Positions 1 to 9,405 are shown, counted from the first letter of the stretch. The stretch: 20,668 nucleotides of DNA from Mucidula mucida (GCA_015501055.1 JADNYV010000595.1:1-20668), one strand, 5' to 3'. Numbers and translations are program-made. The notes: generated by a model not told the origin, from the letters alone.

Positions 1-125
1 CAAACATTTCTGCTTTCTCATCCGTGCCGGTTCTTGCTTTTGTCAGAGACTCCACCGTTCAGCTTGTTGGACGGACAGAGGCCTGAAATAGAGGGTCTTA
101 CTGGCCACAACCAGGCGTCCGCACG

Positions 126-716
126 ATGCTGCTCTTCATAAAGACGTGTGGGATATCCTTGACTTTGTAATCTTTTCCTGACCTTGCGATAGCGTCACGG
201 GCGGAACCATTAACGTCCACGTCGAATCTACCGACACACTGACAATATCAAAGCTACAATACAGACCAAGGATGGTATACCGCCTGAACAGCAGATTCTG
301 ATCTTCGCGGGCAAGGTGCTCGAGGACGGCCACATCCTCAGCGACTACAACGTCCAGAACGAGTCAACTGTCTATCTCATGTTGCGCCTGCGGCGGCGCC
401 CGGAAGACTTACCGTACGCGCTGAACGATTGTCTGCTTATTTCTTATCTTATCTCATCTGTCCCCAGACTAGCCCAAACGATGGAAAGTAATTCTACAAG
501 GTTGACTGATGGAAAGCTCAAACGCCTTCGTCGCGAATATCCCTCGGCCGAGTGCGGTGCTGGTATGTTCGTACGCCGCACGACTTGCAGTCTGCACTTG
601 AATACTAGAGTATGTTAACTTTTCGGTAGATGGCCTTCTACCAGGACCGCCAATAATGCGGCAGATGTGGTTTGACCTACACCTTTCAGCCCGGATCCAA
701 GCCTCCCGTTATTTAA
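126..716 (+). pseudogene. Decayed ubiquitin-ribosomal protein eS31 (Rps27a/RPS31) fusion gene
   Basis: A working copy would make ubiquitin fused to the small-subunit ribosomal protein eS31, which is cleaved after the ubiquitin Gly-Gly. Exon 1 (126-145) and exon 2 (from 193), joined over a 47-nt GT-AG intron, read MLLFIKTVTG then the ubiquitin beta strand. The body follows with [24 protein letters not shown] and [11 protein letters not shown]. The eS31 tail is seen as FYKVD (492-506), [19 protein letters not shown], then after a 59-nt intron (571-629) MAFYQDRQ-stop-CGRCGLTYTF, ending at TAA 714-716. Damage: one base is lost near 239-240; the Gly-Gly junction is shifted by about two missing bases (near 394), so the open frame reads Arg-Arg; there is an extra T at 507; TAA (654-656) stands where the family has Tyr. 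Most of the basic linker of eS31 is missing. Two introns survive, so this is a genomic duplicate and not a reverse-transcribed copy. Identity is very sure; loss of function is nearly sure. Confidence 0.88.
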
Positions 717-817
717 AGTACCATGTAGCGTAGGGTGCCTGGTCGCGAAACCTTCTGAAATTCAGAGTCACATGGCGCATCATCGCCACTGACATCTCTC
801 ACTCTTCTCCGCCCATC

Positions 818-1997
818 ATGCCTCCAAAGTCAAAGAAAGCAAACAAAAAGCGAGCTCGTACCGAATCCGACGACGACGATTATGAAATGTCGGGGGGTCA
901 GAGTCAGAATCCACTATCCAGATGCCTTCGGCAGCGTCGCCACAAAGTGTTGTAGACTCGGAGGAAGCGATACAAATGCCTGCGTACAAGACGCCTCCGA
1001 AAGCGCGCAAGAAACCGAGAAAGAGCTCCGAAGCACCGGATGAGCCTCCAACTGAAAAGCGTCTGGCGCGGTTCAAGCTTAAATGTCCTGAGGACGTCCG
1101 GGAGCGTTATGTCCTGACTACGAAAAAGTATGGTGGCGTTTGACAAATTTGAGTGTATCGCTAATATCTTCAGCTAGATATTATGTCTTAGGAAGACACA
1201 AAGTCAGTGATCTTGAAGAGGAATTCAAGATTGGGACGACAAACAACGTCGAGATAGATAAGGTGTGTGCCTCGCTTCAAGTGGTAGACACGTTTCCGAC
1301 CCTTACAGATATTCAATGTCTCGATTGCTCAGAGGCCGCGTTGCGATGTGAGTGAGATAGACATGCGCGGTTGAAATCTTCTCAGGGAATAACGCGTCTC
1401 CTCAAGGTCCTCACGGGAAGAAGGGATTAAATCACTGTGAACACATCGTAGGTATTTTTATCTCCCTCACGCCACACTGGACTCATTGAACTCTCAAGTT
1501 GATCGTCCTATGGAGAGGTCATCTTCTTTCTAGTGTCACCATCCTCCTTAAACTAACGCGACACGATTCCAGTCCTTCGCATACCCCAGTCCTCCAATCT
1601 ATGGTACCAAAAGTAACGTCTTCTTGTTGCATTCCCACACACCGCTCTTGTTGACACCATAACAGGGCCCTCCTCACGTCTGAACTCAAATCCATCTTTG
1701 GCCGACGCCCCGCCCGCATCCTTGCGCGCCAAGTCGAGCGATAAGATGACAGAAACCGAGGCCTACGACTGTCCCGTGTGCTTCAGCCGTTTCTACGATG
1801 TCATAAACAGACAGCCGGCGCTGGAGATGGTCTGGTGTGATGAGTGTGGTGAAGCTGTACATCGGGGTTGTCAAGAGCAATGTAAGGTGCCCCTTTGAAT
1901 ACCTATGGAACAGTATATTGACCTGATAGAATTAGGGCGCAAGGTCAATGGTATGACGTGTGTATCTTGCGGACCGTTAGCTAGCAAGGACGCTTGA
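818..1997 (+). pseudogene. SWIM zinc-finger plus RING-type protein, frame broken
   Basis: This matches the mushroom family of SWIM-domain/RING proteins, possibly ubiquitin ligases; function is inferred from domains only. It starts at ATG 818 with a basic, acidic-patched N-terminus (MPPKSKKANKKRARTESDDD). After a frame change at the G6 run 892-897 the frame continues with KTPPKARKKPRK and RLARFKLKCPEDVRERY. A 50-nt intron (1128-1177) leads to YYVLGRHKVSDLEEEFKIGTTNNV, then a degenerate SWIM core with GKKGLNHCEHI near 1411-1447. SSNLWYQK, an intron and ALLTSELKSIF follow. An extra G at 1700-1701 shifts into ADAPPASLRAKSSDK, then the RING part with CPVCF, WCDECGEAVHRGC and, across intron 1882-1935, TCVSCG; the stop is TGA 1995-1997. 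The stretch 1340-1550 could not be spliced cleanly. At least two frameshifts are needed, both in G runs, so an assembly error is possible. Confidence 0.7.
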
Positions 1998-2230
1998 GGC
2001 TACAGTATATATTACCAAGGACATCAGAATCATTTATCAATGTGGCTGGCACACATTCGAGTCACTGGACTACGCTTGAGAGAGCGGCAAAGGTTCAATG
2101 TGTTGATTTCTAAGAACAATGACCATTGCTTATTGTTAGTAGGAGCCTGTCGTTTCTATAAATTACAATTCAGTTATATCTATTATTTACATGATGATAT
2201 GGCGCGTGAAATATAGCAAGTAAAATGAGG

Positions 2231-3531
2231 TCAAAGAACGGCAATGGCGAGCTGAGCGCGGGGCGCGTCAATCACGTATTCAGGCAGAGGCTGCCCGTCT
2301 TCTCCCCCAATCTTGGGAAGACGCTTCACGTAACGCGTCTTTTGGATTGTGAGCCCTTCAGGTCCAAAGTAACGCTTACCCGACAGCTAACGTTCAGATC
2401 GATTGTGCGAGGGCAACTTCATGAACGTACCTCGAAGCTCCACTGGTCATTGGCACGCACCTACATGCCTAGACCGTCCACAAAAAAGTCAACCTCAGCG
2501 TCCAATTCGGCTGAACCAGTCAACGGAACCTTGGCTTGCGCTTCGAAGAATCTGTTTGCGGTATGGTCGTGCAAATCCGAGATATACGCTAGAGCGCCGG
2601 CGTGATCTAAACCGAGATGGTGCATAATGATTGTGACGCAATTATGGAGATCGTCGCCCTTTGCTTGTCTGAATAAAAATGAGTACCACATCTGTACAAG
2701 GATGAACACGACTTACTCGACATTCCAAGAGAAGAGATCGTTGGCAATGATGATCATGTCGGTAGCGGTCTCGATGAGTATCTGCATGTTCTCTTCGAGA
2801 AGAACATCATCTGGGAGGTTCAAGTTGATCTCGTTGATGATATATGATGGCTTGGCTCCCACAGTCTCCCGTCGCAAAGCAAAATAATCATCGAGCGTGC
2901 GAATGATGTGTTTTCCGCGATCGTCTGCTTGCTGAACCACGGCATCAGTATACCGTTGGAACGAATCTAAAAAGTGCCGCTGGCAAGCAGGAGTGGAGAA
3001 CTGGATAGCGTTCTCCCAATAAGATCGGGTGCATTCGCCGCCCACCCATTCGCCGGCTGGTCGTGGTTTCAGAGGATTACGAAGAGCGTCCATAATGATA
3101 TCCGCCTGGATGCGAGCCAATTTTGTATCTGCGACGTCCGAATATTCGTCGATGACAAAGTACAGACTCATGAGGTCGGCACCAATACGACATCCCTCTT
3201 GAGAAAATGAAGCGCCGTTAGATCGAGGCTGGAGGAAAGTATTTTGAACCAATACCTCTGCTCAGTGTCGGAGCAGCCAAAAGGTCTGGTTTTGTTTATC
3301 AGCACAGAAGTCGTGAAGACGAAAAAGGCATGTCCTACTGAAATCACACATGTTGAATGCGTTTTGCGCCCTGGGACTGAACGCCTGGAATGACTCCGCC
3401 CATGCTGACGACTCCCGCTTGACTTCTGCAAGCCATGGATTGACTCTGCGTTGCCACGGCCAGTTTCGAAGAGTGTCAGGCAAAGTATAATAGCTGGGCA
3501 GATTGTTGAACCTAGAGGACATTACAGACAT
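2231..3531 (-). pseudogene. Sesquiterpene synthase (protoilludene-synthase-like) with an internal stop
   Basis: Class I terpene cyclase: a working copy would ionise farnesyl diphosphate and cyclise it to a sesquiterpene. Exons (transcript order) 3339-3531, 3278-3285, 2717-3228, 2431-2668 and 2231-2386 join in one frame of 369 codons, normal for the family. Seen: an N-terminus with [15 protein letters not shown], the metal-binding DEYSD (residues about 94-98), the second metal motif N230-D-x-x-S-x-x-x-E238 in NDLFSWNVE, GDDLHN, DQWSFE and the RY pair (about 322-323). The fatal change is TAG at 2461-2463 (codon 307), where relatives have Trp in a GNWVRANDQW context; the frame is intact on both sides. 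A truncated product would keep both metal motifs but lose the C-terminal RY pair. The second exon is only 8 nt and its following intron (3229-3277) would be GC-AG. It diverges from the P450 at 4078. Confidence 0.87.
3278..3285 (-). other. Putative 8-nt microexon of the terpene synthase
   Basis: Exon 1 ends ...CDF plus one base. Inserting ACCTTTTG between a 53-nt GT-AG intron (3286-3338) and a 49-nt GC-AG intron (3229-3277) restores both frame and family length (CDF-NLL then 15 residues to GADLM). Without it the frame fails. The GC donor (TTG|GCTGCT) does not match the usual GCAAGT form, so the donor may itself have mutated. Confidence 0.5.
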
Positions 3532-4077
3532 TGCAGCGGAGGTGGGAGGAGACTATTGAAAGCACAGGAGTTGAGGATTTAAAAGTTTCAGTTCTTCAGT
3601 CAGCGAGCGGATCCCGAAGGAGAACGACATGGTGCAGAGTTGATCTATGCTCAGATTGCGAGGCGACGCCTGGTAGTACGCTAAGCGACTGATATCTCGA
3701 AACCGATGGAATAAGTACTGAAAACAAATTTAGCCGGTGTATGGTAAGATTCGAATTTTCTCAGACAGAGATCGAAAGCTGCGTGGATTAGAGAACCGAG
3801 TTCGCACATCTCCTCAGATTAGTGCGTGTCCAGCGCTTGTGACGGAGGTTTGAACAAGAGTCGCGAGACCGATCAACAAGGGCACGTGTCAGACCCGAGT
3901 ATCGATTCTTCCGACCAAAATGGGTTTTGGCTCTGTACCTTCTTGTTGTAAACATCGAATGCTGCACCGCACACCTCCAACGGTTTCACTCCGGGGGACT
4001 AGATTTACGGTTGAACGGCGGGGAACATATATCATAGAATGTGAACTCAAGCGGCCTCACTGAGAAGCGCCTAGGAC
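3532..4077. promoter_or_regulatory. Shared divergent promoter region, terpene synthase / P450
   Basis: 546 bp without a supported gene lie between the starts of the terpene synthase (-) and the P450 (+). It holds a CACGTG E-box at 3883-3888 and an AT-rich catatatc element near 4026-4033, about 45-50 bases before the P450 start. On the other side, tttaaaa near 3577-3583 lies about 45-50 bases before the synthase start. Head-to-head layout suggests co-regulation; this is inference from spacing and weak motifs only. Confidence 0.45.
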
Positions 4078-5754
4078 ATGCTTTCGTCACTTGTGCTTGT
4101 TATCGTTGCAGCTCTCGTGCTTTGGGGTTTTTTCCGACTATGGAATTCAGGAAAGCGACCCCCTAATTTCCCACCTGGACCTCCTACGCGTCGAATCATT
4201 GGAAATGCTCATTTGATGCCCGAGTTGAGCGCTAATCCTCACTACCAGTAAGTATCCACCGGACGACGCTGTCTGTCATGCTTTATACGGTGTATGGAAA
4301 ACAATCCCATAGTCATGACTCTTCCGTCGTCCAGAGCACCTCGGATTACACCCGACGCTTCCTTCGCATTGTTGAACCAGGTGCCGCGCCGCCTATCGAC
4401 TTCTTGCCTTTCTTGAAGTATGTCCCTGGGCGTATGCTCGCTCACATATCTAGTTCTTGGGGTCGATGGAAGGAAGAGACCTTGGAGGTCCGCGATATCC
4501 AGCGCTCATTGTTCTACGGTCTGTATGATGAATGCGAAGAACGATGGAAGAAGGGATCAGGTATAGGCTGTTATATGGATGATGTCTTGGACATGAAGAA
4601 GGAGCTTGGGTTCGAGAATCACGACGAACTCGGATATCACGGCGGGATATTGTTGGATGGTGGTTCCGATACGTCTGCCGGCTTGTTACGCGCTATTGTT
4701 CTCGCTTTGACGGCTCACCCGGAAGTCCAGCAGGAAGCATGGAAAGAGATCGATCGTGTTGTTGGTGATCTTCGTCTTCCGCAGTACGAAGACTTCGCCT
4801 CTTTACCTTACATTCAAGCCATTATTCGCGAGGTAATATTTCATTTCTACGTTTCGGAACGGTGCTCATTGTCCCATCCCCAGACTCATAGGTAGACAAT
4901 GCGCCAAATCCTTCTGGTTCTCAGAGTATCTACTTCTTGCTTCCAGATGGCGTCCAGTTTCACCTGCTGGCGTGCCGCACGTCACCACTGAGGATCAATT
5001 CGTATGTGACTCTTCAAGTTTCCCTCATATCTTCTTCTACTGATCGAATCATAGGATAAGGGATTCACCATTCCGAAGGGCTCCATGATCTTGATGAATA
5101 CCTGTAGGGTTTCGTTGGTTCTTGGTTAAGGCGCGCTAACGCATCGGTCGTTTTCAGGGGCGTTTATCATGATCCAGGTATGACTCAGCGTCCGGACACT
5201 ATCTGGCGTAACTCACTAGGTTTCTCAGAATTTTATGATGCCCCGGAGGAGTTCAGGCCGGAGCGATACCTCCTTACCCCAAATGGTACTAAATTTGGGG
5301 TGGATGGATCTGACTATCGCTCGACGCTGTCCTTCGGCGCAGGCAGGGTATGTGGTTACGGAGCCGTGGCGCATCTCTTAACTAAATGTTGCTCCAGCGT
5401 ATGTGCCCTGGCTATCAATTCGCAAACAACTTGACGGTACGTCGTCAAACCCATTTGACACTATGAGCGCTACATGGAGCAACATAGGCGCTCGCTGTAA
5501 TGCACCTCGTATGGGGATTCGAGTTCCACAGAGCGAGGGACCCGAACACAGGGGCAGTGATACCCTTGGATCTGTGGAACTTTGACTTGGTATGCAGGCT
5601 TACTCATCTGTTGTTTTGATGGCACTGAACTCCCCGCGATCAGGGATTATCGTCAAATCCAGCACCGTTCGCGTGCTCCGTAGTACCGAGGAGCCTTGGG
5701 AGAGCGGAGTTGATTGAACAGAGTTTCAAGAACGCATTCCCTGACGAGGCGTAG
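4078..5754 (+). pseudogene. Cytochrome P450 (mushroom OrdA-like type), internally deleted
   Basis: A microsomal heme monooxygenase remnant, probably once a tailoring oxidase for the adjacent terpene synthase. Exon 1 (4078-4247) gives an N-terminal membrane anchor (MLSSLVLVIVAALVLWGFF) and the proline hinge PPNFPPGPP. After a normal donor (gtaagt, 4248) about 120 residues are missing, including the helix-C WxxxR region. Sequence resumes near 4262 at LSVMLYTVYGK and continues to 4832, with the I-helix segment GGILLDGGSDTS. Later exons: 4884-4891, 4947-5001, 5055-5104, 5158-5177, 5229-5347, 5398-5436, 5488-5589, 5644-5754. They carry ExxR (E-T-H-R), FRPERYL and the heme loop FGAGR|RMCPG, ending at TAG 5752-5754. 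A second lesion is at 5103-5105: the exon must end TG, but the next bases are TAGGG, so the only GT donor is one base off frame. Clearly non-functional. Confidence 0.88.
4884..4891 (+). other. 8-nt microexon encoding the ExxR core of the P450
   Basis: The preceding exon ends GAG at 4832. The microexon ACTCATAG, plus the first base A of the next exon at 4947, gives E-T-H-R followed by WRPVSP. Flanking introns are 4833-4883 (GTAATA...CAG, 51 nt) and 4892-4946 (GTAGAC...CAG, 55 nt), both canonical. Skipping it would shift frame and remove the K-helix ExxR motif. Confidence 0.82.
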
Positions 5755-6045
5755 AAGGTTGCTAAGTCGTGGCGTATATGATATTGACCTATATAATATA
5801 CAACTTTTCACATTGCCCTCTTTCAGCTTATGACATCTGTGACATGTAGCTCGCATGGAGAGAAGATTCAGAGCGGATGTCATTACTTTAAGCTTTGCCT
5901 ATGTCAGGTCAGCTAGGCAAAAGCTGAATGTAGGCTCCTATGGGACTTTGGTCAATCGGTAAATTGTGTTATACAAGTCGAATTATAGTCATTTCCAGTG
6001 TAACAATAGTTATACATTTAATATACTCTAAGTCTAATACGTCTT

Positions 6046-7622
6046 CTACAGCTCGACAGTTAACGTTCCTTCAGCGCGGCTTTGCCGGCTAGGAAGCTTG
6101 AAACCGCCGCGAAAGAGTCGCGACAATACGCGGCCGGGGTCATACAACTCCTGAACTTTGAGCAAGCCATCGAGGGTATCTTCGTCAACGGAACGCCCAT
6201 ACACATCCTGCGATGACCCGGCATAGTTCATGAAGAGGAGGGGGTGAAATAAGTCACGACGTTTTGCCTGTTCCTCTGCCCAAGACGCCCACTCCCTGAC
6301 TGTTTGGACAATGTCCGTCTCGTCTTCTGCATTCTGCCAATCGACCATAAGAAGGACCAAAATGAGGTTGTCGTTAGAGGCTGCGTGCATGCGAGAGGTG
6401 AAGGGTTGAACAGAGAGCGTCCAGGCGAAACCATCACGCTCTTCGTGCACAGCAAAGGCAGACTGTCCTCGGACAAAAATATCCCAAGCGAACTCTGTGT
6501 CGGCTTCGTCGGCGATGTACGACAATGTTGTCCATATAGTTCGCCCCTTCTTCACGAGCCCAGACCCACTCGTTTCCTGGACGTAGTCTAATAGTGATTT
6601 CTCAGCGGCGGTATCAACCAATGGCGTATAGGCGTTGGAAGGAAAAGAAGAGGCTAACTCTGGCAACGTCGAGCTGTAGTACGCTTGCAGCGTGATGACC
6701 ATAGTCTGCTTCATCGACGAGGCCAAAGCGATTGTGAAGATGGCAGCGCTTTCACGGAACTTGTCTGCCGCATGTACGAAGGAAGGAAATTTGCTGAGAA
6801 TGGCGTGTGCATTGGTAGCATCGTGCACCTGCAGCCCGGCAAAGAGGGGCGTGATAGGAAAAGTGGGGACTGCGAAGCGCGTTACTACGCCATAATTCGT
6901 ACTGCCAAGGCGCAATGCCTTGAAAAGGTCCGAGTGACGATGGGCATTGACGGTCAAGACTGTCCCGTTAGCGAGCACTATCTCATAGGTGTTTTCGTTC
7001 GCAAACCCATGCTGGTAGGACAGTGGGGTGATACCACCTACGACCAGATAAGAACATATTCAAGCTGATGATTATGATGATCACCTCCTGATAAAAACCC
7101 TCCAACGCCGACGCTAGACGCTCTGCCACCCGTCGTCGTCAAGTTAAACAACGCCAATTCCTCATAGACTTTGATCCAAAGTGATCCTGGACCGATGAAT
7201 ACTCGATTTCTGTCATCCGACAAAGTCGCCTCATCAAGGTGCTTTAGATCAATCACAAATCCATCTGAACCGACATTGGACCCTCCACTGTGACTGCTGC
7301 CGCCCGACTTCACAGCAAAAGGGCAATCATGATCCCGGGCAACTGATATTACAGCAGAAACCTCGAGAGACGACACAGGGGCAGCCACGCAGGCAGGCGC
7401 AGAGTTTGTATAGAACACGTAACTTGATTGCTGGGCGTTATACTCTCCCGACGAAGGGAAAGAAACACGGCCAGGTAACTTCTTGTCAAGTAGTTTACAC
7501 TGTAAACAGTACAGTTGAGAAATTCAGAAGAAATAAAAAGACGATAGACCCACAGTTTCCGGGGCTGTAAAGCTGCTCGATGCCCACAGGAAACCCAAAA
7601 TCCAAGTCAGGTAGTACTGCAT
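6046..7622 (-). CDS. Secreted FAD-linked oxidase, berberine-bridge-enzyme type
   Basis: Flavoprotein oxidase of the BBE-like family; substrate unknown, and the location next to a terpene synthase suggests a pathway oxidation. Exons 7554-7622, 7085-7499 and 6046-7037 (introns of 54 and 47 nt) join to an uninterrupted 491-residue frame. The start at 7622 is chosen because it opens a clear signal peptide (MQYYLTWILGFLWASSSFTA). Next come the FAD-binding segment with FAVKSGGSSHSGGSN, FVIDLKHL, GPGSLW, TTTGGRASSVGVGGFLSGG, and YGVVTRFAVPTF. The C-terminal BBE segment reads MNYA, VQELYDPGRVL and GGFKLPSR. In many relatives a His directly follows SGG and carries the covalent FAD link; here Ser follows and a His comes two residues later, so flavin attachment may differ. 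It faces the P450 tail to tail (291 bp apart) and the AsaB-like gene head to head. Confidence 0.88.
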
Positions 7623-8217
7623 TCTGGTCGAGTAACTTCAGGGATGAGAATGCAGCTAATCTGGTTAATAGAGTAGGCAAAACGGCATGATACTTTTCAG
7701 GCATTGTTGCGTTGAGAGCACCGAATGCGAAACGCGTCTCATATGCCGCAAATTGGGGAACGGTGAAGAACGAAGAAGATGACCGTTGCGCTTAAGGAAA
7801 GAGTTGGAAAATGCCGATTAACCACATTGATCCGCCGGCCTGTGCGTTACTGCCGCGGTCTTGTACTTACGCTGAGGCTAATACGCTCACTCTGGAGGAT
7901 GGTACTCGACTCTTCCTCCATTAGGTTATACCGCCCATCAAATTCTCACAGGGAGTCCTTTCTGGGCTGTCTAATCTCTTCAGTCGCTGTCGGACAAGAT
8001 TCCAGGTCCCCAAGCGTCTACTTCGTCAAGTTCTGCACCGGTCTGGGTCTGGACGTTGTTTCCCTGCGAATGCGATAGTGGATGCACCACCCATGACATA
8101 TTTTACTTGCGCACAGTCTCTCTTTCCTCCTTTCGTGCAATCCACAGAAAATAATTAAATCTATCCACTTAAATGGCGCCGCAGCGCTTTGCATAACTAT
8201 CCATCCACTGCTCGACA
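7623..8217. promoter_or_regulatory. Divergent promoter region, FAD oxidase / AsaB-like gene
   Basis: 595 bp between two outward-facing starts. I see no gene I can support. Open frames here (7779-8078 + and 8018-8218 -) show no recognisable motif. A short stretch at about 7871-7924 reads EANTLTLEDGTRLFLH then stop on the + strand; it could be a relic of something but I cannot name it. Confidence 0.35.
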
Positions 8218-9201
8218 ATGGCCATCGACCAAGTCAAGACAACACTGACGTTCTTCACGGATCCTCCCCATGGCGAGCGTCCTTACTACCTACTCAACGC
8301 CGACCCAGTGACAGGTGTCAGGCCCACCAATGTGGTTAGCGAGAAGCAGGAGGCGTTCATTGAGAACGTCCGAGGCAAGGAAGACTCTGTCTCCCTTGAC
8401 AAGTCTGGCTTCCAGTTCTATTCGAACTGTCCCTCACAGGTGTCCTCGTTCGACAATGAAGACGAAGTTACCAAAGTCTACTATCCTGAGGTGATCAACT
8501 ACTTCAAGACGCTGACCGGTGCCTCGCGTGTCGTCATCTTTGACCACAGTAAGCCATCCGAATCTGTATGTTCCTGTAACTCATGTTTACACTCAGCCAT
8601 TCGTCGTTGCCGACCTGGCGTTGCTGACGACTCTCCCGACAAGCGCCAGCCAGTCTTAAAGTACGTTCTAAACAGCACTATGGATACGCTCATCAATCAT
8701 TCTTAAAGCGCACATGTCGACTAGACGCCGAAGTCTTCAGTCAACCGCGTTAAGCAGAACCTCCCTGCTGACGAAGCGGAGAAATTACTCAAGAAGCGAT
8801 TCCAAGTGGTCAATCTGTGGTGGCCCATCTCGCATGTCGCCACGGACCCCCCGCTCGCTCTGTGTGATTATCGCAGCGTCAATCCGTCAGACTACGTCGT
8901 CCCCATTGCGTTGATCTACCCGAACATGGAGGGCGAGACGTACGGGGTCAAATACAACCCCGAATATCAGTGGAAATACCTTAGAGGAATGTCTACGGAA
9001 GAAATCATTTTGCTCAAGTGGTATGACGCAACTTCTGTGTCAGTCTGATTTGACTGAGATTTCCCAATTAGTTTTGATTCTAAACCTGGCGTTGCGCCGT
9101 ATACACCACATACTGCGTTCATAGATCCCAGCGCACCTGCTGATGCGCCGAAGAGAGAGTCCATTGAAGTTCGCGCACTGCTGTTCTACGACGAGGAGTA
9201 G
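8218..9201 (+). pseudogene. AsaB/CmcJ-like hydroxylase/desaturase with one nonsense codon
   Basis: Family known from fungal secondary metabolism (AsaB of the aspergillic acid cluster, CmcJ-related); members act as tailoring hydroxylases or desaturases. Exons 8218-8548, 8597-8660, 8709-9020 and 9072-9201, with introns of 48, 48 and 51 nt, join to 279 codons, the normal family length. Seen: YLLNADPVTGVRPTNV, ENVRGKEDSVSLDKSGFQFY, YYPEVI, LTGASRVVIFDH, PDKRQPV, then HVD-stop-TPKSSVNRV. Further on are KKRFQVVNLWWPISH, PLALCDYRSV, ALIYPNMEGETYGVKYNP, KYLRGMSTEEI and the terminal RALLFYDEE. TAG at 8722-8724 (codon 137) sits where relatives have Gln in the conserved HVDQT. Everything else is in frame, so this is the only visible lesion and it looks recent. 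It lies 250 bp before the GST on the same strand. Confidence 0.85.
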
Positions 9202-9405
9202 AAGTGAACAGATTTGAAGATGACAGATGCTAGTATCCATACTTTACAATCACGCTAATAGTAATCAGTTGATCTAGTACACACGAGACTAGTATACCAG
9301 TACTTTCGCCGTACACTCGAACGGGCGCCAAGTTCTTCAATGCGAATGCGACGCGAGGTAGCCTGCGGCCAAATAATCGCTTGGAGTTTGAACAGAGTGA
9401 TGTTC

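Noticed and set aside
2225..3210. Plus-strand open frames of 74-126 residues
   Set aside because: Opposite the terpene synthase exons, whose motifs are on the minus strand.
6685..7068. 127-residue plus-strand open frame
   Set aside because: Opposite the intact FAD oxidase exons; shadow.
7779..8078. 99-residue plus-strand open frame in the oxidase/AsaB spacer
   Set aside because: No motif; a different frame gives a short plausible peptide but with a stop after it. Not enough to call a gene.
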